DNA from: JAABQG01 sp963726365
Lineage (GTDB): Bacteria; Pseudomonadota; Gammaproteobacteria; Burkholderiales; Burkholderiaceae_C
DNA: 64,000 bases
NCBI GenBank assembly: GCA_963726365.1
Contig: CAVSCI010000019.1
Location: 1-64,000, forward strand
Reading direction: 5' to 3'
Every line of letters starts with the position of its first letter. The stretch's first letter is position 1. A program made the position numbers and the translations under genes. Under the pieces are notes generated by a model that was given only the letters and a program-made list of their open reading frames with translations, was not told the DNA's origin and searched no databases. Shown here piece after piece: positions 18,185 to 27,301 of the stretch.

Positions 18185-20346
18185 TCAGTACACCGGCTGG
18201 TGCCTGCGGATCGCGTCGTTCACTTCAGCCGTCAGCGCAAAGCCGGGGCCGAATTTCGCCGCCAGCTCGTCGGCGCGGGCGATGAACGCGTCGATGCCCA
18301 TGGCCGTAGATGAACTGCAGCGCGCCGCCGGTCCAGGCCGGGAAGCCGATGCCGAAGATCGAGCCGATGTTGCCGTCATGCACCGTGGTCAGCACGTTCT
18401 CGGACAGGCAGCGCGCGGTTTCCACCGCCTGGCGGTACAGGATGCGGTCCTTCACGTCCTGCAGGTTCCAGGCGACGCCGGGCTTCTCGAAGCGGGTCTT
18501 GAGCTCGGGCCACAGGCGCTTCTTCTGGCCTTCGGGGTAGTCGTAGAAGCCGCCGCCGGCGGCGCGGCCGGCGCGCTTGAATTCCTTCACCATGCGCTCC
18601 ACCAGCAGTTCGCCCGCCGTGGCGGTGTAGGCCTTGCCCTCGGCGGCGAAGTCGGCGCGGGTCTGCTCCATCACGTGCACGCTCAAGGACAGCGAGGTCT
18701 CGTCGATCACCGCCAGCGGGCCCACCGGCATGCCGACCTGCATCGCGGCGTTCTCGATCACCGGCGCGGGGATGCCTTCGTCCAGCATCGCCGCGCCTTC
18801 CATCACGAAGGTGCCGAAGGTGCGGCTGGTGTAGAAGCCGCGCGAGTCGTTGACGACGATCGGGATCTTGCCCAGCGACTGCACGTAGTCGAAGGCGCGC
18901 GCCACGGTCTCGTCGTCGGTCTGCTTGCCGCGGATGATTTCCACCAGCTTCATCTTGTCCACCGGGCTGAAGAAGTGGATGCCGATGAACTTGGCCGGGT
19001 TGGCGCTGGCGGTGGCCAGGCCGCTGATCGGCAGGGTGGAGGTGTTGCTGGCAAAGAAGCCGCCCGGCGCGAGCATGGGCTCGGCCTCCTGCGTGACCTT
19101 GGCCTTGAGCTCGCGGTTCTCGAACACCGCCTCGATGATGAGGTCGCAGCCCTGCAGGTCGGCGGCGGTGTCGGTCGGCGTGATGCGGCCCAGCAGCTCG
19201 GCCTGGTCGTGCGGGCCCATGCGGCCCTTGTCCACGCGCGCCTGGGTGAGCTTGGCGCTGTAGGCCTTGCCGTGCTCGGCCTTCTCCAGCGTCACGTCCT
19301 TCAGCACCGAGGCGATGCCGCGGCTGGCCTGCGAGTAGGCGATGCCCGCGCCCATCATGCCGGCGCCCAGAATGCCGACTTTCTTCGGCTTGTAGCGCGG
19401 CACGTCCTTGGGGCGGCGACTGGCCGGACTTGATCGCGTTCAGGTTGAAGAAGAACGTGTTGATCATGGTCTTCGCCACCGGGTTGACCATCAGGCCGGC
19501 CAGGTAGCGGCTCTCGATGCGCATCGCGGTGTCGAAATCCACCTGCGCGCCTTCGACCATCGCGCACAGCGCGGCTTCAGGCGCCGGGTAGAGCCCGCGC
19601 GTGGTTTTCTTGAGCATGGCGGGCGCCACCACCAGGCCCTGCGCGATGGCCGGGCTGCTGGGCGTGCCGCCGGGCATCTTGTAGCCCTTGCGGTCCCAGG
19701 GATGCTGGCAGGCCTCGGCATTGCCCTGCACGGAGTCGATCCAGGCGCGCGCTGCGGGCATCAGCTCGGCGTCGCTGTCGACCAGCGCGTGCACGAAACC
19801 CAGCTTCTGCGCCTCGGCCGGGCCGAACAGCTTGCTTTCCAGCAGGTAGGGCTGCGCGGCCATCAGGCCGAGCTGGCGCGTCATCTTGGTGATGCCGCCG
19901 CCGCCGGGGATCAGGCCCAGCGTGACCTCGGGCATACCGAACTGCGTCTTGGGGTTGTTCACCGCGATGCGGTGGTGGCCCACCAGCGCCACTTCCCAGC
20001 CGCCGCCCAGCGCCGTGCCGTTCAGGCAGCTGACCACCGGCTTGCCCAGGGTTTCGATGGTGCGGAAGTTCTTCTTGATGCGCTCGATCTCGACGAAGAC
20101 GCGCTTGGCGTCCTCGGGCTTCATGCGCATCACGCCCTTGAGGTCGGCGCCGGCAAAGAAGGTGCTCTTGGCCGAGGCCAGGATGATGCCGCGGATGGCG
20201 TCCTTGTCCTTCGCCACCTGGGCGGCCACGGCGTCGAGGTCGTCCTGCCATTGCAGGCACATGGTGTTGACGGGCGAGTTTTCCTCGTCGAAGGTGATGA
20301 CGGCGATGCCGTCCTGGACGGCGTACTGGATGGTCTTGAGTTTCAT
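18185..20346 (-). CDS. fadJ: FadJ-like 3-hydroxyacyl-CoA dehydrogenase/enoyl-CoA hydratase, two frameshifts
   Basis: About 720 residues in three joined frames. Residues 1-300 are a crotonase domain with oxyanion-hole stretches FAGADLKGV and GTALGGGWEVALVGHH and the catalytic-Glu region FGMPEVTLGLIPGGGG. From about 310 comes the NAD-dependent dehydrogenase (VGILGAGMMGAGIAY, SNTSTLPI, FIGIHFFSPVDKM, ending at RRHQPVY). Extra C bases at about 19425 and 18303 break the frame between the hydratase and dehydrogenase parts and near the C terminus. Together with the thiolase 20 bp upstream it converts enoyl-CoA to acetyl-CoA plus a shortened acyl-CoA. The frameshifts are probably assembly errors. Confidence 0.87.
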
Positions 20347-20366
20347 GTCGCTGGATTCCCGCGGGT

Positions 20367-21572
20367 TCAGATGCGTTCAACGATGGTGGCGATGCCCATG
20401 CCGCCGCCCACGCACAGCGTGGCCAGGCCGTAGCGCAGCTTGCGGCGGTGCAGTTCGTCGATCAGGGTGTTCAGGATCATGGCGCCGGTGGCGCCCAGCG
20501 GGTGGCCCATGGCAATGGCGCCGCCGTTGACGTTGACCTTCTCGTGCGGCACTTTCATTTCCTTCATGAACTTCATCGGCACGGCGGCGAAGGCTTCGTT
20601 GACCTCGAACAGGTCGATCTGGTCGATGCTCAGGCCGGCCTTGGCCAGCGCCTTGCGCGTGGCCGGCATGGGGCCGGTCAGCATGATGGTCGGGTCGGCG
20701 CCCGACAGGGCCACGGCGACGATGCGGGCACGCGGCTTGAGATTGTGGGTCTTGCCCGCGGCTTCGGAGCCGATCAGGATGGCGGCCGCGCCGTCCACGA
20801 TGCCCGACGAGTTGCCGGCGTGGTGCACGTGGTGGATGCGCTCGACCTGCGGGTAGCGCTGCAGCGCCACAGCGTCGAAGCCCATGGCGCCCATCTGCTC
20901 GAAGGCCGGCTTGAGCGAGGCCAGGCCTTCCATCGTGGTGCGCGGCTTGATGAATTCGTCCTGGTCCAGGATGGTCTGGCCCAGCCAGTCCTTGACCGGC
21001 ACGACGGAGCCGGCAAAGTAGCCGGCTTCGCGCGCCTTCGTGGCGCGAATCTGCGATTCCAGCGCGAAGGCGTCCAGGTCCGTGCGGCTGAAGCCTTCCA
21101 TCGTGGCGATCAGGTCGGCGCCGATGCCCTGCGGCACGAACAGCGTGGCACTGTTGGTTTCCGGGTCCATGGCCCAGGCGCCGCCGTCGGAGCCGATCGG
21201 CACGCGGCTCATGCTCTCCACGCCGCCGGCCACCACCAGGTCTTCCCAGCCCGAGCGCACCTTCTGCGCCGCCATGTTCACCGCCTCCAGGCCCGAGGCG
21301 CAGAAGCGGTTCAGCTGCACGCCCGCGCACTGGAAGTCCCAGCCGGCCTTCAGCGCCGCCACCTTGGGCAGCACCGAGCCCTGCTCGCCCACCGGCGAGA
21401 CGATGCCCATGACGATGTCGTCCACTTGCGCGGTGTCGAAATCATTGCGGCGCTGCAGCTCGGTCAGCAGGCCGGCCAGCAGGTTGACGGGCTTGACCTC
21501 GTACAGGCTGCCGTCCTTTTTGCCCTTGCCGCGCGGGGTGCGGATGGCATCAAAAACAAATGCTTCACTCAT
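20367..21572 (-). CDS. fadA: Acetyl-CoA C-acyltransferase (thiolase)
   Basis: This 401-residue thiolase has the active-site Cys in LNRFCASGLEAVNMAA (about residue 91-92). The C-terminal motifs NEAFAAVPMKFMK, GGAIAMGHPLGATGA (His) and LCVGGGMGIATIVE (second Cys) are all present. It cleaves 3-ketoacyl-CoA in the last beta-oxidation step. It is the first gene of an operon with the FadJ-like gene. A partly palindromic site 95 bp upstream may bind a fatty-acid-responsive regulator. Symbol fadA is given by function; FadI is equally possible. Confidence 0.9.
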   Translation of the reverse strand: MSEAFVFDAIRTPRGKGKKDGSLYEVKPVNLLAGLLTELQRRNDFDTAQVDDIVMGIVSPVGEQGSVLPKVAALKAGWDFQCAGVQLNRFCASGLEAVNMAAQKVRSGWEDLVVAGGVESMSRVPIGSDGGAWAMDPETNSATLFVPQGIGADLIATMEGFSRTDLDAFALESQIRATKAREAGYFAGSVVPVKDWLGQTILDQDEFIKPRTTMEGLASLKPAFEQMGAMGFDAVALQRYPQVERIHHVHHAGNSSGIVDGAAAILIGSEAAGKTHNLKPRARIVAVALSGADPTIMLTGPMPATRKALAKAGLSIDQIDLFEVNEAFAAVPMKFMKEMKVPHEKVNVNGGAIAMGHPLGATGAMILNTLIDELHRRKLRYGLATLCVGGGMGIATIVERI

Positions 21573-21666
21573 GGGGTGGTTTCCTTGGGGCTTGGGCCTG
21601 TGGCGAGCGTTCGCGGGCGAGGCCGGGGTGGGACGTCGGGTTCAGCGGTGTAGTATATTCATTTCA

Positions 21667-21682
21667 CCAAGCAATCGCTTTG
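21667..21682. promoter_or_regulatory. Possible TetR-type operator between thiolase and phosphoesterase genes
   Basis: CCAAGCAATCGCTTTG is an imperfect palindrome (12 of 16 positions symmetric) in an otherwise AT-rich stretch of a divergent intergenic region. It is next to a TATATT-like -10 element. Fatty-acid degradation genes in this order are often governed by TetR or GntR repressors with such sites. No footprint or regulator gene is visible here. Confidence 0.35.
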
Positions 21683-21707
21683 TAAAAATACAAGTAGGGG
21701 GTCGTCC

Positions 21708-22460
21708 ATGCGCATTGCCGTCCTCTCCGACATCCATGGCAACCTGCCCGCGCTGCAGGCCGTTCAGGCCGACCTGGCGCGGCGCGGGGTCGATCTGGTC
21801 ATCAACTGCGGCGACATTCTTTCGGGTCCGCTGTGGCCACGCGAGACCGCCGACGCGCTGATGGCGCTGGGCTGGCCCACGATTGCCGGCAACCACGAGC
21901 GCCAGCTGCTGGCCTGCGCGCGCCGCCCGGGCGGCCCCTCGGACCAGTTCGCCTTCGAGCACAGCACCCATGCCCAGCGCGACTGGCTGGCCGCATTGCC
22001 CGCCACGCTGGAGCCGGTGCCGGGCGTGTTCGTCTGCCACGGACTGCCGGGGGATGACCGGGAATACCTGCTCGAAACCGTGGAGCCCGCCGGCTCGCGC
22101 GCGGCCACCGGCGCGCAGGTGCTGCAGCGCCTGGAGGGCACCGCGGGTGCCGACGCGAGTCTGCTGCTGTGCGGCCACAGCCATCTGCCGCGCGTGGTGC
22201 AGGTGGGCGGCACGCTGTGCGTCAACCCCGGCAGCGTCGGCCTGCCGGCCTACGACGACGACCACATCGCCTTTCACATCCACCAGACCGGCTCGCCCCA
22301 CGCCCGCTACGCCGTGTGCGAGCGCGTGGACACCGGCGCCGGCCCCGGCTGGACCGTGGCGCAAATCGCCGTGGCCTACGACTGGCACGCCGCCAGCGCG
22401 CAGGCCGCGCGCAACGGCGCGCACGACTGGGCGCGCTGGCTGGCGACCGGGCGCGCCTGA
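21708..22460 (+). CDS. YfcE/MJ0936-type metallophosphoesterase
   Basis: This 250-residue calcineurin-like phosphoesterase has all metal ligand motifs: SDIHGN (residues 7-12), GDILSGP, GNHE, CGHSH and NPGSVGLP. It belongs to the small phosphodiesterase group with two metal ions in the active site. The natural substrate is not known for most members. It lies divergently from the thiolase and 37 bp before the acyl-CoA dehydrogenase gene, with which it may share a transcript. The start ATG has a preceding AGGGGG. Confidence 0.85.
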   Translation: MRIAVLSDIHGNLPALQAVQADLARRGVDLVINCGDILSGPLWPRETADALMALGWPTIAGNHERQLLACARRPGGPSDQFAFEHSTHAQRDWLAALPATLEPVPGVFVCHGLPGDDREYLLETVEPAGSRAATGAQVLQRLEGTAGADASLLLCGHSHLPRVVQVGGTLCVNPGSVGLPAYDDDHIAFHIHQTGSPHARYAVCERVDTGAGPGWTVAQIAVAYDWHAASAQAARNGAHDWARWLATGRA

Positions 22461-22497
22461 ACAGTTTTCAAACCAACGCCAACGCATCGAGGATTCC

Positions 22498-23662
22498 ATG
22501 ATCGAACGCACCCTGTTCAGCCCCGAGCACGAAGCTTTCCGCGACAGCTTTCGCCGCTTCATCGACAAGGAAATCGCGCCCTTCCACGAAGCCTGGGAAG
22601 AGCAGGGCTACGTGGACCGTGCCGTCTGGAACAAGGCCGGCGACAACGGTTTTCTCTGCGCCACCATGCCCGAGGCCTATGGCGGCGCCGATGCCGACAA
22701 GCTGTATTCGGTGGTCCAGTTCGAGGAGCTCTCGCGCGCCGGGGTCACCGGCATCGGCTACAGCCTGCACAGCGAGATCGTCGCGCCCTACATCCTGCAC
22801 TACGGCACCGAGGCGCAGAAGCAGAAGTACCTGCCGAAGCTGGCCACCGGCGAGATGATCGGCGCCATTGCCATGAGCGAGCCGGCGGCGGGCTCGGACC
22901 TGCAGGGCATCAAGATCAACAGCCATCCTGCAGCCCGACGGCAGCTACCTGCTCAACGGCAGCAAGACCTTCATCACCAACGGCTGGCACGCCGACCTGG
23001 TCATCGTGGTGGCCAAGACCAACCCGGCGGCAGGCGCCAAGGGCACCAGCCTGTTGCTGGTCGAGCGCGGCATGCCGGGCTTCTCGGTCGGCAAGCGCCT
23101 GAAGAAGCTGGGCCTGAAGGCGCAGGACACCTCCGAGCTGTTCTTCGACAACGTGCGCGTGCCGGCCGACAACCTGCTGGGCGGCAAGGACCAGGAGAAC
23201 CGCGGCTTCATCTGCCTGATGGAGCAGTTGCCCTGGGAGCGCCTGCAGATCGCCATCACCGCCGTGTCCGCCGCGCAGGCGGCCATCGACTGGACCGTGG
23301 ACTACGTGAAGGAGCGCAAGGTCTTCGGCCAGGCGGTGGGCGCGTTCCAGAACACCCGCTACACCCTGGCCGAACTGCAGACCGAGGTGCAGGTGGCGCG
23401 CGTCTTCGTCGACAAATGCATCGAGCTGGTCTGCCAGGACAAGCTCGACACCGCCACCGCCAGCATGGCCAAGTACTGGTGCTCGGACCTGCAATGCAAG
23501 GTGATGGACGAGTGCGTGCAGCTCTTCGGCGGCTACGGCTACATGTGGGAATACCCGATCACCCGCGCCTATGCCGACGCCCGCGTGCAGCGCATCTACG
23601 GCGGCACGAACGAGATCATGAAGGAGGTGATTTCGCGCGGGATGGGCCTGGGCGGGCGTTGA
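22498..23662 (+). CDS. Acyl-CoA dehydrogenase, one frameshift
   Basis: About 388 residues in two frames. The N-terminal helical domain (SPEHEAFRDSFRRFIDKEIAPFHEAW) and the FAD loop (AIAMSEPAAGSDLQGIK) are in frame 1. After about 22922 the same protein continues in frame 2 as LQPDGSYLLNGSKTFITNGWHAD and keeps the family's C-terminal end (FGGYGYMWEYPITRAYADARVQRIYGGTNEIMKE). The extra base is in a short AGCCATCCTGC stretch. The enzyme introduces the trans-2 double bond in acyl-CoA and passes electrons to ETF. With the divergent thiolase and FadJ-like genes it completes a beta-oxidation set. Confidence 0.87.
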
Positions 23663-23681
23663 TCGGCGGAGCTTCTCGTGG

Positions 23682-23722
23682 AGAACTCCTGTTTCAATAG
23701 CATCTTCGGCCATTCGCGCTGG
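23682..23722 (-). repeat. 40-bp dispersed repeat, copy 2
   Basis: Minus-strand reading: CCCAGCGCGAATGGCC, then GAAGATGCTATTGAAA, then CAGGAGTTC. It lies 20 bp after the acyl-CoA dehydrogenase stop codon and before the 3' end of the TlpA-like gene. It is somewhat diverged from the other copies but keeps the order CCAGCG / GAATGG / GCTAT / CAGGAG. Confidence 0.6.
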
Positions 23723-23788
23723 GACAGTGCGTTCATGAGCAGAACTGACCTGATCTCTCGCCAGGCGCCGGCTGCGCTCGCCGTGGAT

Positions 23789-24731
23789 TCAACGTCCGGA
23801 TGCCCGCCGCAAGGCCTCGACCCGCGCCTGCAGCGACGAGGCGCTGAGCACGCCGAAATGCGCATCCACGCGGCGGCCTTGCGGGTCGAGGAAGAGGGTG
23901 GTCGGCAGGCCGCCCGATCCGATGGCGCGGCCCAAGGCGGAGGACGGGGTCGAGAAGTACTTCCTGCAGTGGAAGGCCTTCACGGGCCAGGTAGATACGC
24001 ACCTTGTCAGGCGTTTCGCCCTGGTTGACGAACAGGAAGCCGACGTCCGGATGGCGCTGCTGGGCTGCGGCCAGCGCGGGCATTTCCTCGCGGCAGGGGC
24101 CGCACCAGCTGGCCCACAGGTTGACGACCACCGGGCGGCCTTGCGCGGCCTGCGCCAGCGTCTGGGCCTGTCCGTCAGCCAGTCGCGCCAGGGTGACGTC
24201 CGGGTAGCCGGTGGGCTCGCCCCGGTGCAGCAGCGCCAGTCCTGCGCCCCACAGCAGCAGCCCGGCCGTGGCGCCCGCGGCCAGGGGGCGCCGCAGTGCG
24301 GGCGCACGCCAGCCGTGCCAAAGCAGCCAGGCCATGCCGCCGGCCAACCCGCTGACCAGATGCCAGCCGCCATCGCGGATGTCGAATACCGCTGCGGGAC
24401 TGTCCGCATAGGCAGCCGCATGGAGCGCCAGGTGACCCAGCCGCGCTGCGAGCAGGCCGACCATCACGGCCCAGGTGACGACGTCGCCGGGCGCTGTGGT
24501 GCGCTGGGTGGCCGCGGCCCTGGTGAGCGGGGCGTGGGTGTCGCTCGGCACGCCCGTGGGGATTTGCGCGTCATCGGGTGGGCTGGCCCCGTCCGGCGGG
24601 GTTGGCGGCTGCGACGACCGGGCCTTTCGCCGGGCGACCTGGTCGGCCACGATGGAGGCCACCACGCTGGCGACGATGACCAGCAGTGGGGCGACAGGCA
24701 GGGCGAGCGGGCCGAGGGAGACGGAGAGCAT
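23789..24731 (-). CDS. TlpA-like membrane thioredoxin with Lgt-like membrane part, one frameshift
   Basis: About 313 residues. The N-terminal half is hydrophobic with about four membrane segments, including LLAARLGHLALHAAAY, DIRDGGWHLVSGLAGGMAWLL. The order of these motifs recalls prolipoprotein diacylglyceryl transferase but the catalytic residues are not complete. The C-terminal half is a thioredoxin domain with WASWCGPCREEMPAL (CxxC) and VLFVNQGET-like strands, the arrangement of periplasmic TlpA/ResA disulfide reductases. A frame change at about 23945 leads from VLLDP to SSALGRAIGSGGLPTTLFLD, which holds the cis-Pro loop. It is 30 bp downstream of the esterase-monooxygenase gene. Confidence 0.75.
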
Positions 24732-24761
24732 CGGTTCGGGGCTTGTAGGTGATGGAACGCG

Positions 24762-27161
24762 TCAGCCCAGTCGGTAGTCGTCCATGGCCGGGTGCTTCAC
24801 GGCTTTCACGTACTCCGCCGTGAAACCCGGGAACAGCGCCACGACGCGCCCGCTTTCCATGCGGTACCAGCTGCGGCACATCGTCCACACCGAACCGGCC
24901 AGGCGCTGCTGCAGGCGCTCGTTGTGGGCGCGCATGACCTCGGGGCGCACCTCGATCCAGCGGTGGCCGCCTTTCAGGACGGCCTGCATGCAGGCGATCG
25001 AATGCTTGGTTTCGGGCTCGATGTAGAGCAGGGTCGAGGTATGGCCAGTACCTGTATTGGGGCCCAGGCTCAGGAACATATTGGGGAACCCGGCCACGCT
25101 GATGCCATGGTAGGCCTCTGGGCCATTGGCCCAGGCTTGGCGCAGCGTGCGTGCGCCCAGGCCCGTGACGCTGATGGACGAGAGCAGCTGCACGGTGTCG
25201 AAGCCGGTGGCGCAGACCAGAACGTCCACCGGGCGTTCGCGGCCATCGGCGGTCACGATGCCGCCCTCTGTGATGCGCGCGATGCCGTCGGTGACCAGTT
25301 CCACGTTGGGCTGGCTCAGCGCGGGGTAGAAGTCGTTCGAATAGATCAGGCGCTTGCATCCCAGCGGGTAGGGCGGTGTGAGCTTCTCGCGCAACGCCGG
25401 GTTGGGCAACTGGCGACGGCGGTGCGCGGCGGCGGTCTTGAGCATGCCTTTGCGCGCCAGCGTGCCTTCGTCGAAACCGCGCCGGCCCCACTCGAGCACC
25501 TGCGTCCAGCACCAGCGCACGGTGCGCGCATAGGGCGGGAAGTGCGCCAGCAGGTGGTCCAGCCGGTTGTACGGCCGGTCCAGCCGGGGCAGCACCCAGT
25601 TGGCGGTGCGCTGGAACACGTGCAACTGCCCGGCCTGCGCGGCAATCGGCGGGATCAGCTGCGAGGCGGTGGAGCCGGTGCCGATGACGGCCACGCGCCG
25701 CCCGGCGAGCGGCACCGTGGCGTCCCAGCGGGCGGAATGCAGCCGGGTTCCCTTGAAGTCGTCCAGTCCGGGAATATCGGGCCAGCGCAACTGGTTCAGT
25801 GGCCCGGTGCTGCAGACGAAAAAGGGCGCGCGCAAGGTGTCGCCCCGGTTGGTGCCCAGGTTCCAGTGGCCGGTGGCCTCATCGAAGGTCGCGTCGGTCA
25901 GCTGGGTGCCCAGTCGCATATGCGCCAGCAGGCCGTGTTTTTCGGCCAGGCGCTGCATGTAGGCCTGGATCTCGGGCGCGGAGGCAAAGCGGCGCGACCA
26001 GTCGGGGTTGGGCGCGAAGCTGAAGGAGTAAACCGGCGAGGGCACATCGACATGCGCACCGGGGTAGGTGTTGTCCCACCAGGTGCCGCCCAGGCCCGGT
26101 TGCTTTTCCACGATCACGAAGTCATGAATGCCGGCGCGTTGCAGCCCGATGGCCATGCACAGCCCGGACATGCCGGCCCCCAGGATGACGACCTGGTGCG
26201 CCGAATGTGCCGGCGCCGTGACGGCGGCCAACGGGCCGAGGACGAAGCGGGCCACCCGGTCGACGGCCGCATCGGCACTGGGCAGTGCGCCGGTGTGCAG
26301 CTGGAACACGTGCCAACGCCCCGGGGTGATTTCGCAACGCACGTCTACGCCGGCAGCCAGCAGCGCGTCGTGCAGCGCCAGCGCCTGGGGGTGCAGCAAT
26401 TCGTCGGTGCCGGCCTGGATCAGCACCGGCGGCAGGCCGCGCAGGTCGGCGCGCAAAGGCGAAACCAGCGGATTCTCGAAGGCCGAGATGGGTCCGGCCG
26501 CTGCGGCATCACCGACGTAGTGCCGAGCACAGGCGCCGGCCCAGGCCCAGCTCAGCATGGCTTCGCCGGGCGGTGCCGGCGGGGGCGCGGTGGGGGTCTG
26601 CAGATCGGCCCAAGGGGAGAACAGCACCAGCGCGGCCGGTGCGGCGTCGCCCGCATCGCGCAGGGCCAGGGCGGTGGACAGGGCCAGGCCGCCGCCCGCC
26701 GAATCGCCGGCGAGGATCACCGGGCCCTCGGCCTGCAGCGCCCGGTACGCGGCCAGCGCATCGTCCAGCCCGGCGGGGAAGGGGTGTTCCGGTGCCAGCC
26801 GGTAGTCGGCGGCGAACACCGGCAACCCTGTGACGCGCGCCAGCCGGGAGGTCAGCGCGCGGTGCGTGGCCGGGCTGCCCACGCAGTAGGCGCCGCCGTG
26901 CAGGTAGAGGACGCTGCCCGGCCGCGTCGGGCCGGCGCTGCGCCGGGACCATTCACCGCGCACCCCGCCCACGGCGCCAGCCGTGATGCCGACGCCGCGG
27001 CTCACCAGTGCAATCCGCGACAGGCCGGCCAGCCAGCGTCGCTGAAAAGCGAGTGAAAAGCGCGGTGAAAACACCGGCTTGAGCAGCAGCTTGAGCGTCC
27101 AGCGCAGCACTGTGGCCAGTACGGACTCGAGGACGCCACGCGGCGGAAATTCATGAACCAT
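24762..27161 (-). CDS. Fusion of alpha/beta-hydrolase (esterase) and Baeyer-Villiger monooxygenase
   Basis: A single 799-residue reading frame. Residues 1-310 form an HSL-type esterase: HGG oxyanion motif (88-90), GDSAGG with Ser 154, Asp 253 (GTDELL) and His 284. Residues 320-799 form a flavin monooxygenase. It has FAD site GAGMSG (328-333) and GGTWWDNTYPG, the Baeyer-Villiger fingerprint FKGTRLHSARWD (469-480), NADPH site GTGSTA (494-499) and ATGFD. The oxygenase would turn a ketone into an ester, and the esterase would hydrolyse it to alcohol and acid. In other organisms these enzymes are usually encoded by separate, adjacent genes. The joint is in frame with no stop and a plausible Ala/Val linker. 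The TlpA-like gene follows it. Substrate unknown. Confidence 0.88.
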   Translation of the reverse strand: MVHEFPPRGVLESVLATVLRWTLKLLLKPVFSPRFSLAFQRRWLAGLSRIALVSRGVGITAGAVGGVRGEWSRRSAGPTRPGSVLYLHGGAYCVGSPATHRALTSRLARVTGLPVFAADYRLAPEHPFPAGLDDALAAYRALQAEGPVILAGDSAGGGLALSTALALRDAGDAAPAALVLFSPWADLQTPTAPPPAPPGEAMLSWAWAGACARHYVGDAAAAGPISAFENPLVSPLRADLRGLPPVLIQAGTDELLHPQALALHDALLAAGVDVRCEITPGRWHVFQLHTGALPSADAAVDRVARFVLGPLAAVTAPAHSAHQVVILGAGMSGLCMAIGLQRAGIHDFVIVEKQPGLGGTWWDNTYPGAHVDVPSPVYSFSFAPNPDWSRRFASAPEIQAYMQRLAEKHGLLAHMRLGTQLTDATFDEATGHWNLGTNRGDTLRAPFFVCSTGPLNQLRWPDIPGLDDFKGTRLHSARWDATVPLAGRRVAVIGTGSTASQLIPPIAAQAGQLHVFQRTANWVLPRLDRPYNRLDHLLAHFPPYARTVRWCWTQVLEWGRRGFDEGTLARKGMLKTAAAHRRRQLPNPALREKLTPPYPLGCKRLIYSNDFYPALSQPNVELVTDGIARITEGGIVTADGRERPVDVLVCATGFDTVQLLSSISVTGLGARTLRQAWANGPEAYHGISVAGFPNMFLSLGPNTGTGHTSTLLYIEPETKHSIACMQAVLKGGHRWIEVRPEVMRAHNERLQQRLAGSVWTMCRSWYRMESGRVVALFPGFTAEYVKAVKHPAMDDYRLG

Positions 27162-27235
27162 CGGCAGGACTCCTTGCAGCGTGGGTCAGTGTAGCGAGTC
27201 GCCTGCGCTGGGATTCAACGCCGCAAGCGCTGCGA

Positions 27236-27290
27236 AATGGTATGGTTTATGTAGCAAATAGTGACCATTCGACGCTGGTCTGGTGCCATT
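27236..27290 (-). repeat. 40-bp dispersed repeat, copy 3
   Basis: Minus-strand reading: ACCAGACCAGCGTCGAATGG, then TCACTATTTGCTACATAAAC, then CATACC. It lies between the end of manC and the start of the esterase-monooxygenase gene, 12 bp past the manC stop codon. Confidence 0.7.
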
Positions 27291-27301
27291 TTTCTTCGGA
27301 A

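Noticed and set aside
18126..19433. A 435-codon open frame opposite the FadJ-like gene
   Set aside because: Antisense shadow; Arg/Gly/Ala-rich and without motifs.
24792..27056. A 750-codon open frame on the plus strand opposite the esterase-monooxygenase
   Set aside because: It is an antisense shadow of a high-GC gene. Composition is Arg/Gly/His/Gln-rich with no motifs, while the minus strand has two full sets of catalytic motifs.
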